Of a DNA stretch of 64,000 nt, positions 27,598 to 36,696 are shown one piece after another; positions within the stretch are counted from its first letter, which is position 1; the number at the start of each line of letters is the position of its first letter. The stretch comes from Vibrio casei (GTDB lineage Bacteria; Pseudomonadota; Gammaproteobacteria; Enterobacterales; Vibrionaceae): NCBI RefSeq assembly GCF_002218025.2, contig NZ_AP018680.1:1612001-1676000 (forward strand), read 5' to 3'. Both the position numbers and the translations under genes were made by a program. A model generated the notes under the pieces. It was given only the letters and a program-made list of their open reading frames with translations. It did no database searches and had not been told where the DNA came from.

Positions 27598-28698
27598 CTA
27601 TTCATATTTCGCAGGTTTTTCAGCCACTAGACCTAGCGGCTGACTATATTGCAATGGCAGACTTACCGCTAATTCAAAGCTATCTTTTGCTAGCCAAAGT
27701 TTTGCGCCATTACTGTTTGCAACTTGGTAGGCCCAATTACTTACCGCGCGAGACTTATCTGCATCACAATGAAAATAAGCGCTCAACTCAGATTCAATCG
27801 TCGTTTTAAACTGGACTAGGTTTTGATCTTCCCAGTGTTCTCTATGCTTCTGCCCTGCTAAAAAATCACGTTTATTGTTATTACAAGCGCGATGGGCAGC
27901 GACAAAGTTATGTCCTAGGTCATTGGCATAACGAGCAAAAGGAATAAAGTGATCAACTTCTGTATTTCCATTTAACGGCTTTTGGCAGTAAAAACACAGA
28001 CCATGTTGTAATTCTTCGAGTATCGGCTTTGCTTTACCTAGTGCATTGCGGTCTAAACCAAATAGAAAATCATGCAACTGACTTTGTGGGCCAATCAAAC
28101 TTTGATTATGTTTAATAATTTGAATTTTTTGTAGCCACGCGTTTTTGGCGAGATAGACAACCAGATCGTAAAAACGTCGAAAACAGGAAGCAATGCCCGG
28201 CTTTAACGTAATGTACGGTTGGCCTTTACTATGGGGATAAAGAAAGCACTCTTCTTGTTTAGCGAGAATTTGCAGACGCCAAAGAGGTCCATCTTTTAAG
28301 GTTTTCATGTCCGCTTTAAAAACGCTTGGCCAATGCGAACTTTGCTTTAAAGATCGTAAACTGCGGATGTTATTTTGTTGGCATTCATAAAGCACCGAAA
28401 TGATTTTAGATTGCCCGCCACTATTCTGTTTAAGTAGCGCCATTTCACCCGTATGTTCTGATGAAAATGGTACGGCATGATGCCAATACAAAATAATCAG
28501 TTTTTCCGCTAGCAGGTCTAAAGGAATATTCAGGTCGCTGTTTTCATATACAAATGGTTGTTCGACACAGACATCAGCCAGCGCATGCAATAAAGCAAAC
28601 TTATACGTTGCCGTAAAATCACCTTCAACAAGCAAACGTTGAATGTAGGCAATAAAATCTAGTTGCTGCTGTTGGTGATGAATTGGTGTCATATTCAC
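27598..28698 (-). CDS. HNH nuclease-domain protein, partner of the adjacent methyltransferase
   Basis: The 366-residue protein ends in a clear HNH nuclease domain (about 230-280). It has a zinc-type Cys pair C235/C238 (LCFYCQKPL), the DH pair 249-250 (VDHFIPFAR), N264, H269 and the closing CNNNKRD. The N-terminal 220 residues are mostly helical and not recognised; they may bind the target. The frame opens with GTG at 28698, one base after the methyltransferase stop; an ATG lies two codons on (28692). The pair is almost certainly cotranscribed. A restriction- or defence-like role is a hypothesis. The nuclease activity is supported by the intact motif but untested. Confidence 0.8.
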   Translation of the reverse strand: MNMTPIHHQQQQLDFIAYIQRLLVEGDFTATYKFALLHALADVCVEQPFVYENSDLNIPLDLLAEKLIILYWHHAVPFSSEHTGEMALLKQNSGGQSKIISVLYECQQNNIRSLRSLKQSSHWPSVFKADMKTLKDGPLWRLQILAKQEECFLYPHSKGQPYITLKPGIASCFRRFYDLVVYLAKNAWLQKIQIIKHNQSLIGPQSQLHDFLFGLDRNALGKAKPILEELQHGLCFYCQKPLNGNTEVDHFIPFARYANDLGHNFVAAHRACNNNKRDFLAGQKHREHWEDQNLVQFKTTIESELSAYFHCDADKSRAVSNWAYQVANSNGAKLWLAKDSFELAVSLPLQYSQPLGLVAEKPAKYE

Positions 28699-28699
28699 T

Positions 28700-29296
28700 C
28701 TAATTTTGTTGGCTTAATACAACCGTTTCCCAAATCACTGAGTTACGTTGCAATACATCATCAGAACCGGATTGTTGGCATATCACCAAACCTACTTGAT
28801 TGGCCAAGCTTTCAATTTCTTTAATCGACACATCGTAGCCTTCTCGCCCATCATCAAAGTCACCATGACGCAGTGTAATAACGATCTTACCTTGAGCATT
28901 TAATTGTTCAGCTAAAGCTTTTAATGAAGCAGGACGTAGCTCAACTGGAATATACATCCAAACCGCAGATAATAAGATCAAATCAAATTGACGAGCCAAT
29001 GCCTCAACACCGACTAAATCTGGTAGGTAGTCTCCAAACCATTGAATCGAATCTGGTGAGTTTTGTTGCCCTAGCAGACGTAGATTATCGCAAGGCTCTA
29101 CCGCAACCACTGCACAACCTTGATTCACAAACCAACGTGAGTCACGCCCAGAGCCAGCACCAATATCTAAAACATTATATCCAGATTGAGGCCAATATTC
29201 TTGCCAGGACCGATGAACCGATTCAAAGGTAACGGAATCATATTGCTCAACAAATTGGACTGCTTTTTCGTTATAGACAGCAATTGTTTGGGACAT
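28700..29296 (-). CDS. Class I SAM-dependent methyltransferase
   Basis: The 198-residue protein has a Rossmann-fold methyltransferase domain. Motif I is VLDIGAGSGRDSRWF (about 42-57), the acidic strand-2 end is VVAVEPCDNL, and the motif IV region is FDLILLSAVWMYIP. It lacks the (N/D/S)PPY motif of adenine or N4-cytosine DNA methylases and the PCQ motif of C5 methylases, so DNA is not the obvious substrate. A small molecule, protein or RNA is more likely. It lies one base upstream of the HNH gene, suggesting a functional pair. Confidence 0.85.
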   Translation of the reverse strand: MSQTIAVYNEKAVQFVEQYDSVTFESVHRSWQEYWPQSGYNVLDIGAGSGRDSRWFVNQGCAVVAVEPCDNLRLLGQQNSPDSIQWFGDYLPDLVGVEALARQFDLILLSAVWMYIPVELRPASLKALAEQLNAQGKIVITLRHGDFDDGREGYDVSIKEIESLANQVGLVICQQSGSDDVLQRNSVIWETVVLSQQN

Positions 29297-29417
29297 AAGA
29301 AAACCAGAGGTAAGTCATTTGTTTAATGATATATGACTCAATTAGATATGGCGATGAGAGATAAAGAAAATATAGAGGCCTGTAGGCTAAAAAAGCCCCC
29401 AACAATCTGCTAGGGCC

Positions 29418-29432
29418 TCAAGAATGTGGCGG
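29418..29432. repeat. 15-base copy of the tRNA-Ser 3' end region, att-like
   Basis: TCAAGAATGTGGCGG occurs here and again at 30096-30110, where it covers the last bases of tRNA-Ser (CCA and GCC) and its flank. The following GTGAG is also shared with a small gap. The arrangement resembles the direct repeats left by an element that inserted at a tRNA 3' end, or a decayed duplicate tRNA. Confidence 0.5.
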
Positions 29433-29628
29433 AGTGAGGCCTACGACTTAAGATTGTAAACAACTGTTATTACCTAACGTATTACTTATCAGATATGCTC
29501 ATTCTAACAATCAACTTTACCATCGCAGTAAAGCTCTAAACCTTTCCTAGGAGATGACATTTCTACTATGAGACGCTAGAATCAAAAGAACTATTTAGCT
29601 AATCATCAATTATACAACAGGAGGGTTT

Positions 29629-29709
29629 ATGAACTGTGAAACGAAATTTAACATCATTGTCCCAGTCATAATGGTTGCCAGTTTTTTAACCGGTTATTTT
29701 ATTGTCTAA
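29629..29709 (+). CDS. 26-residue hydrophobic membrane peptide, hypothetical
   Basis: A short ORF is preceded by a very strong AGGAGGG ribosome site 4 bases before the ATG. The product begins MNCETKFN and then has one membrane-length hydrophobic helix (IIVPVIMVASFLTGYFIV) to its end. No family is recognised. It could be a toxin-like or regulatory membrane peptide. The remaining parts of 29297-29904 show no other gene on this strand. Confidence 0.45.
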   Translation: MNCETKFNIIVPVIMVASFLTGYFIV

Positions 29710-29754
29710 CAAGACCACTGGGTGATTAATAAACACGATTTAAGTAAAGTCTAA

Positions 29755-30050
29755 TCATTGTCCCGTCTGCACCGTAATAAACTTTTGTTTTGGGCTGGTT
29801 GGTTTATCGGGAATAGTTAAAGCCAATTTACCAGCGTCAATCAAAGGTTTTAAAATATTTTTTATAAAGTATTCACGGTTTTTCAAACCTAAGTGCTGTT
29901 GAATCTATTCTCTATTTTTGGGCGTCATGCAATAAGATAATACCGCACTCTCATAGTTATTAGCTTCCGGGGTAGCTTGTTTTAATGTCTCTTGAGATTC
30001 AATAATAGAGCAACCGTTATGGTCAGATAAAAAATTGCCCTTATTGGTTT
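29755..30050 (-). pseudogene. C-terminal gene fragment, winged-helix tail of an AlbA/RecG-like (divergent AAA-4) protein
   Basis: Reading on the minus strand gives an end of the form ESAVLSYCMTPKNRE, stop (29905-29907), then IQQHLGLKNREYFIKNI and LKPLIDAGKLALTIPDKP, with a final stop at 29755. This is typical of the C-terminal winged helix of putative ATP-binding transcriptional regulators with an AlbA_2/AAA-4 domain, and of some Fic proteins. The in-frame TAG and the missing upstream domains show it is a relic. The open frame runs on through the terminator and into the tRNA gene; only the part up to about 30050 is plausible coding. Confidence 0.6.
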
Positions 30051-30067
30051 TGGTGATCTTCAGGCAC

Positions 30068-30096
30068 AAAAAAAGACGTCCTAGGACGTCTTTTTT
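30068..30096 (-). terminator. Terminator after tRNA-Ser
   Basis: The perfect 16-base palindrome GACGTCCTAGGACGTC (30075-30090) is flanked by A and T runs. It lies directly after the tRNA 3' end and could work in both directions. Confidence 0.9.
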
Positions 30097-30104
30097 CAAG
30101 AATG

Positions 30105-30192
30105 TGGCGGTGAGTGAGAGATTCGAACTCTCGGTACGTTGCCGTACACACACTTTCCAGGCGTGCTCCTTCAGCCACTCGGACAACTCACC
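30105..30192 (-). tRNA. tRNA-Ser (anticodon GGA)
   Basis: The 88-base sequence starts GGTGAGTTGTCCGAGTGG and ends CTCACCGCCA. It has the acceptor pair GGTGAG/CTCACC, a long variable arm of the serine class (TGTGTACGGCAACGTACC region), the T-loop GTTCGAATC, an encoded CCA, and anticodon GGA at 30156-30158. It reads UCC and UCU serine codons. A terminator follows. Confidence 0.97.
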
Positions 30193-30557
30193 GAATTTTG
30201 GGTTAAGCATTAACTTAACGAGGCGCTAATTTAATGATTCTGCTGGGTAAGGTCAAGTGTTTACGGTTATTTTCCTTTGAATCGGGTTTAAGTGGTCAAT
30301 ATTTAGCTTATTTAGTTTAATGGACTAAGCAGCAACGCAAAACCATTTAAGCCAAGGGTTTAAAAACATCTTATAAACGACCTCCATACAATCCACAATC
30401 ACAGCAGGGCTGATGACGGCTGTAAGTATTTGGTTTGGTGCTGCCCCCTACTGCGTGTGACGTAAATTTTTGACAATTGATTACTATTGTTAACTGTTAA
30501 GAAGTAGGCGGCTGTCCTTTAGCTTGCTATCATTAAGCCATATTTTGTAGATGAGTA
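30193..30557. other. Intergenic region between tRNA-Ser and the UPF0149 gene
   Basis: This 365-base gap must hold the tRNA-Ser promoter (minus) and the promoter of the gene at 30558. I see no gene, clear hairpin or repeat in it. Confidence 0.5.
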
Positions 30558-31139
30558 ATGATCGTGACCTTAACTGAATTATTGAACCAACCTGAATACG
30601 AAAATAAGTTGCTGAACGCTGAACAAACTCTTGGCTTTATCACTGCCATGGCTGCAGCGCCCCACCTTCTTGATCCAGCTGAATGGTTACCTTACTTATG
30701 GGGTGGTGATGAAACTGCCCCATTTGAAACCTTAGAGGAATTTGAACAGTATGCTGAACTCGTTGTCACTCAATGGAATCAAATTCATCCTGAGCTTTTA
30801 GAAGGCACATGGCAGTGGCCTGAAGGTTATACGTTAGATGAAGAAGAGATCGTCACTGAATCGGTTCGAGATTTTGCTGAAGGCCTGTTACAAGGTTGGC
30901 AGCTTTCTCGTGATGATTGGGAAACCTTGATGCCAGAAGAAAGTGAAGATAATGCATTACTTGGTGGCGTATTGCTGTCGATAAGTATGCTTTATGATCC
31001 AGAAACCGCAATCATGACACTTTCTGAGCAAGGCTTGACCGGTTTAGATGAGTTTCAAGAGATCTATAATGCAATTCCTGTGATGTTATGTGGGTTAACT
31101 CAACGAGGAAATGAGTTAGCTCAAGCATCAAATCATTAA
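30558..31139 (+). CDS. UPF0149 (YecA/YgfB-like) family protein
   Basis: The 193-residue acidic, helical protein contains family features GFITAMAAAPHLLDPAEWLPYLWGG, QWNQIHPEL and DFAEGLLQGWQLSRDDWETL. It belongs to the UPF0149 group seen in YecA and YgfB. The zinc-binding SEC-C motif found at the end of YecA is absent. Function is not established for this subgroup. It starts at ATG 30558 and appears to stand alone. Confidence 0.85.
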   Translation: MIVTLTELLNQPEYENKLLNAEQTLGFITAMAAAPHLLDPAEWLPYLWGGDETAPFETLEEFEQYAELVVTQWNQIHPELLEGTWQWPEGYTLDEEEIVTESVRDFAEGLLQGWQLSRDDWETLMPEESEDNALLGGVLLSISMLYDPETAIMTLSEQGLTGLDEFQEIYNAIPVMLCGLTQRGNELAQASNH

Positions 31140-31199
31140 GAAAATGCTTGAATAGATCTCGTTAATAACGGCCTTTGTTTTAATGTAAAGATGACTTAT

Positions 31200-31238
31200 A
31201 AAAAAGACCGATATATTCCAATATATCGGTCTTTTTGT
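31200..31238. terminator. Strong bidirectional terminator
   Basis: The 17-base arms AAAAAGACCGATATATT and AATATATCGGTCTTTTT (31201-31217, 31220-31236) surround a 2-base loop. It lies between the UPF0149 gene and nadA, which converge. Confidence 0.93.
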
Positions 31239-31292
31239 TATCGAGTTTTCGAAACACAAGAAAAACGCGCCCTACCCACGAATTTCGCCTAT

Positions 31293-32354
31293 TTACGCAT
31301 TCCCTTTGACTTGCATATTCAATGATTCAGCAAAATCTAGCATACGGTTGAGTGGGATCAATGATTTGACACGAATGTCTTCGTCAACAAAAATTTCATG
31401 CTCTTTACCTCCTTCAACTAACGCGCTTTCAATCGCTTTTAAACCATTCATCGCCATCCAGGGGCAATGAGCACAGCTGCGGCAGGTTGCGCCATTACCA
31501 GCAGTTGGCGCTTCTACTAACTCTTTTTCTGGGACGAGTTGTTGCATTTTAAAGAAAATACCTTTATCAGTAGCAACAATAAGCTTTTTGTTTGGTAAAG
31601 ACTTAGCCGATTTTATAAGTTGGCTGGTTGAACCTACCGCATCAGCCAATTCCACAACACTTGCGGGCGATTCTGGATGAACGAGTACTGCCGCATCAGG
31701 GTAAAGTGCTTTCATGTCTTTCAACGCTTTTGCTGAAAATTCATCATGCACGACGCATTCACCTTGCCATAACAACATGTCTGCACCAGTTTTATTGGCA
31801 ATGTAGGAACCTAAGTGGCGGTCTGGGCCCCAGATGATTTTTTTATCTTCAGAATCTAAGTGTTCAACAATTTCTAAAGCAATACTTGAGGTCACCACCC
31901 AATCAGCTCGTGCTTTTACTGCCGCTGATGTATTGGCATAAACGACAACCGTATGATCTGGGTGCGCATCACAAAATTCGGTGAACTTATCCGCAGGACA
32001 ACCAAGGTCGAGTGAGCACTCTGCTTTCAATGTCGGCATTAAAATATGTTTTTCTGGCGTGAGTATTTTGGCTGATTCACCCATAAAACGCACTCCGGCA
32101 ATGATCAGTGTTGAAGCCGGATGGCGATTACCAAACTTGGCCATTTCTAATGAATCACCAACAAAACCACCCGTGGCTTCGGCTAAAGCTTGAATTTCTG
32201 GATCGGTATAATAGTGTGCAATTAATACGGCATCTTTTTCAATCAATAGCGCTTTAATACGCTCAATGTATTGTGTACTTTGTTCTGCTGTCAGTGGAGC
32301 AGGCTTAGGTGGGAATGGGTAAACAGTGTCAATTGTGTCTGATATGTGCGCCAT
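31293..32354 (-). CDS. nadA: NadA, quinolinate synthase
   Basis: NadA condenses iminoaspartate with dihydroxyacetone phosphate to give quinolinate for NAD synthesis. The [4Fe-4S] ligands appear in ECSLDLGCP, the central region and [13 protein letters not shown]. Substrate-binding motifs include [26 protein letters not shown] and [15 protein letters not shown] 32354 (MAHISDTID) is preferred over a TTG at 32372, giving 353 residues. It lies downstream of the tol-pal-cpoB group, as in many gammaproteobacteria. Confidence 0.96.
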   Translation of the reverse strand: MAHISDTIDTVYPFPPKPAPLTAEQSTQYIERIKALLIEKDAVLIAHYYTDPEIQALAEATGGFVGDSLEMAKFGNRHPASTLIIAGVRFMGESAKILTPEKHILMPTLKAECSLDLGCPADKFTEFCDAHPDHTVVVYANTSAAVKARADWVVTSSIALEIVEHLDSEDKKIIWGPDRHLGSYIANKTGADMLLWQGECVVHDEFSAKALKDMKALYPDAAVLVHPESPASVVELADAVGSTSQLIKSAKSLPNKKLIVATDKGIFFKMQQLVPEKELVEAPTAGNGATCRSCAHCPWMAMNGLKAIESALVEGGKEHEIFVDEDIRVKSLIPLNRMLDFAESLNMQVKGNA

Positions 32355-32489
32355 TGCTATTACTCTACGCAAATTCTAATAATCTGGGTATTGTACACCG
32401 ATTAAAATGATTTCTAAATTATTTCATTGAAATCGTGACAATGGATGCTAAGGGAATACTAGGGTGAACTTTATCTTCTGCTTTAAACG

Positions 32490-32520
32490 AAAAAACCACC
32501 GCCGATTTGCGATGGTTTTC
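32490..32520 (-). terminator. Terminator after cpoB
   Basis: The inverted repeat AAAACCA / TGGTTTT has an inner CGC/GCG pairing. It is followed on the minus strand by T residues. It lies 16 bases past the cpoB stop and separates it from nadA. Confidence 0.7.
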
Positions 32521-32535
32521 GATTTTTAAAGCACA

Positions 32536-33312
32536 TTATAAATTACTTTGTGCAAGCTTTGCTGCTGAAGAATTAGGGTATTCTTTTATCACTTGCTGGT
32601 AATATTTATTGGCGGCTTTCACATTATTATTACGCTTTGCAATATCACCTAACTTCACTAAAGCATCAGCACGCTTCGGTGAATCTTTATCACTGACCAC
32701 GGCGGCAAAGCTTTTTGCAGAATCAACATCTTGTTTTTTCGCAAAATAGAGCTGCCCTAACCAATAGTGAGCGTTACCTGCATACCCTGAATTAGGATAT
32801 TTAGTTTGAAAATCTTTAAATGCCGTTATAGCACCATCATAATTACGATCTTTTAGGATTAAATCCACTGCAGATTGATAAGCAGTTTGTTCATCACCAC
32901 TTGCTTGTATAGCAGCCGACGACACCGCGGCAGGTGAGCCTGTTGCTGCTATAGACGACGCTGCGGGGGATGATTTTAAGTTATTAACTTCCGTACGTAA
33001 CTTATCCATTTCAATGAAGAGCTGACGTTGACGTTCAACCATCTGTTTCATTTCATAATTATTGCGTTCAATGGTACCGCGCAAACTGCTCAATTCTGTT
33101 TCTTGGCTATCTACCTGTTGCTGTAAACGAGCTTGCACACGATTGCTGTTATTTAACAGACGTTGCAAACGCTGAGCATTGGTTTCCGATTGCCCAGATG
33201 CAGTAGAAATAGAGTCATTGAGATCAGATACTGGAGCAGATGCAGCAAGCACTGGGCCTGCTGCACTTACTAGTAACGAAAGCGTAATAACTCGCTTTAA
33301 GTTACCAAACAT
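32536..33312 (-). CDS. cpoB: CpoB (YbgF), Tol-Pal-associated coordinator of cell-wall synthesis
   Basis: This periplasmic protein links outer-membrane constriction by Tol-Pal with PBP1B. The 258 residues have a signal peptide (about 1-23), an N-terminal coiled coil (about 43-112; QQQVDSQETELSSLRGT), a low-complexity Ser/Ala linker, and TPR repeats (about 140-255; NSGYAGNAHYWLGQLYFAKK). It starts 12 bases after pal. Confidence 0.94.
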   Translation of the reverse strand: MFGNLKRVITLSLLVSAAGPVLAASAPVSDLNDSISTASGQSETNAQRLQRLLNNSNRVQARLQQQVDSQETELSSLRGTIERNNYEMKQMVERQRQLFIEMDKLRTEVNNLKSSPAASSIAATGSPAAVSSAAIQASGDEQTAYQSAVDLILKDRNYDGAITAFKDFQTKYPNSGYAGNAHYWLGQLYFAKKQDVDSAKSFAAVVSDKDSPKRADALVKLGDIAKRNNNVKAANKYYQQVIKEYPNSSAAKLAQSNL

Positions 33313-33324
33313 AATTATCGCCTA

Positions 33325-33840
33325 TTAGTAAACGACAACTGCACGACGGTTTTTAGAGTAAGCCGCTTCAGTTTGGCCCATTTCTAAAGGTTTTTCTTCG
33401 CCGTAGCTTACGATAGAGATTTGGTCACCTTGAACACCTAGAGCTTGTAGGTACTTAGATACCGCTTCAGCACGACGCTCGCCTAGTGCGATGTTGTACT
33501 CTGGAGTACCACGCTCATCAGCATAACCTTCGATAGTAACTTTAACGTTAGGCATGCTGCTTAAGAATTTAGCGTGTGCCGCTAGGATATCTTCGTACTC
33601 AGAAGAGATTTCAGAAGTATCAAACTTAAAGAAAACTGTCGAGTTTTCACGAAGTTGTTGTTGAAGTTGCTCTTGCTCAGCTAGTGCTGCATCTTGATCT
33701 ACTGCAGTTGCAACAGCTGTTTCTTGAGCTGTAGTTTGAGAATCAGATGCATTTGCCGCGTCATCGCTTGAACTACAAGCCGCTACAGTTAGTAGAGGTA
33801 GTGCGATTAGTAGCCCTTTTAGAATCTTATTAAGTTGCAT
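33325..33840 (-). CDS. pal: Pal, peptidoglycan-associated lipoprotein
   Basis: This outer-membrane lipoprotein anchors to peptidoglycan and to TolB. The 171 residues start with a lipoprotein signal (lipobox TVAAC, Cys22). A flexible Ala/Gln-rich linker follows, then the OmpA-like domain (about 65-171) with [30 protein letters not shown] and YGEEKP. It is part of the tolQRAB-pal-cpoB operon. Confidence 0.97.
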   Translation of the reverse strand: MQLNKILKGLLIALPLLTVAACSSSDDAANASDSQTTAQETAVATAVDQDAALAEQEQLQQQLRENSTVFFKFDTSEISSEYEDILAAHAKFLSSMPNVKVTIEGYADERGTPEYNIALGERRAEAVSKYLQALGVQGDQISIVSYGEEKPLEMGQTEAAYSKNRRAVVVY

Positions 33841-33872
33841 ATATTTCTTCCTTATATTGTCAAACTATATTT

Positions 33873-35225
33873 TTATAAAAATGGTGACCAAGCAGGAGCC
33901 TTTACTCTCCCATTTGTCGCCGGTAGTCTAGCTTTAAAACGTCCATCAATAGAAACCATTGATAAAACATTCTGCCCATTAAACATAGAGCTATATATAA
34001 CCATACCACCGTTTGGTGCGATACTAGGAGATTCATCCAGTTGTGTTTTAGTTAACACCTGAACGGCCCCCGTTTCCAGATCTTGCTTAGCAATATTAAA
34101 CCCTTCTTGACTGCGATTCACCATAATTAAGAATCGACCATCAGGAGTAACTTGCCCACCAAGATTCTGACTACCTTGCCAAGTCAATCGAGTTGTAGAT
34201 TGATTCGACAAATTCACTTTATAGATCTGCGGTAAACCGCCTCTATCCGAAGTAAATACGAGTGACTGACCATCTGGCATCCAGAATGGTTCAGTATTAT
34301 TGGAACGTCCACTCGTAATTTGTTTTAGCTTACGAGTTTGTAGATCCAAAATATAAACTTGCAATGTCCCTGTTTTCGAAAGTACCAACGCCAATTTTTT
34401 ACCATCAGGAGAAAATTCAGGTGCGCCATTATGTCTTGGGAACGCGGTTAAAACCTCTGTTTTACCTGTATAGATATCCATCATATAAAGCTCAGCACGT
34501 CCGGTTTGGAAACTAACATAAGCTAGTTTTCGTCCATCTGGCGACCAAGCTGGTGACATTAACGGCTGCTTAGAACGAAGGACTAAACGTTCATTATAGC
34601 CGTCATAGTCAGCAATTCTAAGTTGATATGGATAATTACTGCTACTATTTACAACAACATAGGCAATACGCGTTAAAAATGCACCTTTTTCACCCGTTAA
34701 TTTTTCGTAAACTAGATCTGAAATTCGGTGTGCATATTCACGTAGACGTTTAGCGGGAACAACCGCACGCTTACTAAAGAGAAGATAATCTTTAGACAAA
34801 ACTAACTGCCCATTCTCATCTAACGCTTTATTTTTGCCATTACTAAGTTGTCCACGAACGATATCTGCGAGTTGATACTGAATAATATATTGACCATCTT
34901 CAGCTTGTGAAATCGTTCCCGTCACAAGAGAATCGACGCCCATTTTATTCCATGCAGAAAAATCAATATCTGAATCAGAATAAGGTGTTTGTGGCATTTT
35001 AGACGTTGCGATAGGGTTAAATTTACCGCTACGTTGTAAATCTGAAGCAACAACAGCAGCAATATCTTCAGGGAGTTTTCCTGTACCTTCCCATTTGAAA
35101 GGTACAATACCAATTGGGCGTGCAGAATTCACACCTTCTGTGATCACTAATTCTAATGAAGCATGTGCCACTTGGCTCAAGCTCATTACAACCATAAAAA
35201 GTCCAACTATTACACGTTTAATCAC
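33873..35225 (-). CDS. tolB: TolB, Tol-Pal periplasmic beta-propeller protein
   Basis: TolB links Pal and the TolA C-terminus. The 450 residues have a signal peptide (about 1-22), an N-terminal alpha/beta domain (about 25-160) and a six-bladed propeller (about 165-450). The repeats [34 protein letters not shown] and [15 protein letters not shown] are evident. It lies 32 bases before pal. Confidence 0.97.
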   Translation of the reverse strand: MIKRVIVGLFMVVMSLSQVAHASLELVITEGVNSARPIGIVPFKWEGTGKLPEDIAAVVASDLQRSGKFNPIATSKMPQTPYSDSDIDFSAWNKMGVDSLVTGTISQAEDGQYIIQYQLADIVRGQLSNGKNKALDENGQLVLSKDYLLFSKRAVVPAKRLREYAHRISDLVYEKLTGEKGAFLTRIAYVVVNSSSNYPYQLRIADYDGYNERLVLRSKQPLMSPAWSPDGRKLAYVSFQTGRAELYMMDIYTGKTEVLTAFPRHNGAPEFSPDGKKLALVLSKTGTLQVYILDLQTRKLKQITSGRSNNTEPFWMPDGQSLVFTSDRGGLPQIYKVNLSNQSTTRLTWQGSQNLGGQVTPDGRFLIMVNRSQEGFNIAKQDLETGAVQVLTKTQLDESPSIAPNGGMVIYSSMFNGQNVLSMVSIDGRFKARLPATNGRVKAPAWSPFL

Positions 35226-35244
35226 TGAGTATTCCTTTTAGTGT

Positions 35245-36243
35245 TTATTCTGGTGCAACGATTAAGTCAATATTTTTAAGCTTATCGGCCACTTCTTTAT
35301 CTGCAGGTAATGGGAAATTACCGACTTGAGCTACCGCTCGTTTAGCCGCAGAACAAAGTGCAGAATCGCCATTCATAGGAGTCACCTTACTCAAAATGGC
35401 ATCTTTACCTGCTTGTACTAAACGAATATTAATTTTACATGACTTCCCTCTAAAGGAATCTTCTGTCAGCAGTTTCTCTTGAATCATTTGTTTATAAATC
35501 GAGCCATAACGGTCTAGTTCTGAAACCATGTATTTTTGTCTTGCTGACGATATTTGTTCTGTTTCAGATTCTAACCCGGAGAAAATATCATTTAGCGCCG
35601 CTTCTTGCGCTTCTTTCTCACGTGCTAATTTTGCTTTTTTAGCCGCATCAGCTTTCGCTTTTGCGTCTGCTTTAGCTTTTGCAGCGGCTTTTGCTTTGGC
35701 ATCTGCTTTAGCTTTGGCGTCTGCCTTAGCTTTTGCATCGACCTTAGCTTGTTCTGCTGCCTTTTTTTCAGCGGCTGCTTTTGCAGCTAATGCTTCTTTC
35801 GCCTTTCTATCCGCTTCTGCTTTTTCAGCTTGTGCTTTCTTTAGTTTAGCTTGTTCTTCATCCGCTTTCTTTTTCTTCTCAGCAAGTTGACGGTTTTTCT
35901 CTTCTTCTCTTGCTTGTTTGTCAGCCAAAACTTTTTGCTCTTGCTGCTTCCTTAACCGTTCTTCTTCTTTCTTGCGCTGTTGTTCCAATCGCTCAGCTTG
36001 CTCGCGCAGTTTTTCGACTCGTTGTTGCTCTGCCTTTTTTGCTGCATCGCGCTGTTTATTAATGCTTTTAGCTTGTTTTTCTATTGCTTTAGGGTCAATG
36101 ACCACAGCTTCAACCATTTGGTGTTGTGGTTTTTTCTTACTATCAGAGAACCACGACCCACCGAGTAAAAGCACGAACAAAACAATATGTAAAACCAGGG
36201 AGATCAATACCGCTGATTTATATTCTTTATTTAGCATCAACAA
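35245..36243 (-). CDS. tolA: TolA, Tol-Pal energy-transducing protein
   Basis: The 332-residue inner-membrane protein has one N-terminal membrane segment (about 10-33; VLISLVLHIVLFVLLLGGSW). It then has a very long Lys/Ala/Glu-rich helix (about 50-215, with repeats such as KADAKAKADAKAKA). A C-terminal domain (about 225-332) binds TolB and Pal. The repeat-rich middle is normal for TolA. Confidence 0.96.
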   Translation of the reverse strand: MLMLNKEYKSAVLISLVLHIVLFVLLLGGSWFSDSKKKPQHQMVEAVVIDPKAIEKQAKSINKQRDAAKKAEQQRVEKLREQAERLEQQRKKEEERLRKQQEQKVLADKQAREEEKNRQLAEKKKKADEEQAKLKKAQAEKAEADRKAKEALAAKAAAEKKAAEQAKVDAKAKADAKAKADAKAKAAAKAKADAKAKADAAKKAKLAREKEAQEAALNDIFSGLESETEQISSARQKYMVSELDRYGSIYKQMIQEKLLTEDSFRGKSCKINIRLVQAGKDAILSKVTPMNGDSALCSAAKRAVAQVGNFPLPADKEVADKLKNIDLIVAPE

Positions 36244-36244
36244 G

Positions 36245-36694
36245 TTAGCTGTTCTCTTTTATATCTGTCAACAAGCCGACTTTTTCGATGCCTGCTTTGT
36301 TAAGCTGATCTAATACTAGTACGATATCAGAATAAGCGGTTTTCTGGTCTCCACCTACTGCCACTGGCGACTTGGGAGAAATCGAACGTTCTGCTTTCAC
36401 TCTGGTGATCACATCTTCCATCGACAGCCCTCTAACCATGTCTTGATCGTTCACGCTGACACCAAGATTACCTTCTTTATCAACTTCAACAATAATAAAG
36501 CTTGCGTCTGAATCGCCTGCAATATCTGATGCTGGTTTAGCCGACTCTGTTTTAGGCAGATCCACCTCTACACCCTGTGTTACAAATGGCGAGGTGACCA
36601 TAAAAATAATCAGCAATACCAGCATTACATCAATGTAGGGAACCACATTAATCTCAGCTTTTAATTGACGTTTTTTACGAGCATAACCCGCCAT
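36245..36694 (-). CDS. tolR: TolR, Tol-Pal stator/anchor protein
   Basis: The 149-residue inner-membrane protein of the ExbD/TolR family has one membrane helix (about 18-38). It begins with KAEINVVPYIDVMLVLLIIF, including the essential membrane Asp that carries protons. A periplasmic domain follows. It overlaps nearly end-to-end with tolQ and tolA (2-base gap to tolQ, 1-base gap to tolA). Confidence 0.97.
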   Translation of the reverse strand: MAGYARKKRQLKAEINVVPYIDVMLVLLIIFMVTSPFVTQGVEVDLPKTESAKPASDIAGDSDASFIIVEVDKEGNLGVSVNDQDMVRGLSMEDVITRVKAERSISPKSPVAVGGDQKTAYSDIVLVLDQLNKAGIEKVGLLTDIKENS

Positions 36695-36696
36695 AA

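Noticed and set aside
27450..27809. Plus-strand frame of 119 codons near the HNH gene
   Set aside because: Most of it is antisense to the HNH gene, with no recognisable domain and no good ribosome site.
29905..30210. Open frame of 101 codons on the minus strand across tRNA-Ser
   Set aside because: Its first third lies over the tRNA gene and its terminator. Only the downstream part resembles a protein, and that is treated as a relic.
35640..36010. Low-complexity repeats on both strands
   Set aside because: They are the normal Lys/Ala/Glu-rich helix of TolA; the plus-strand frames there are shadows.
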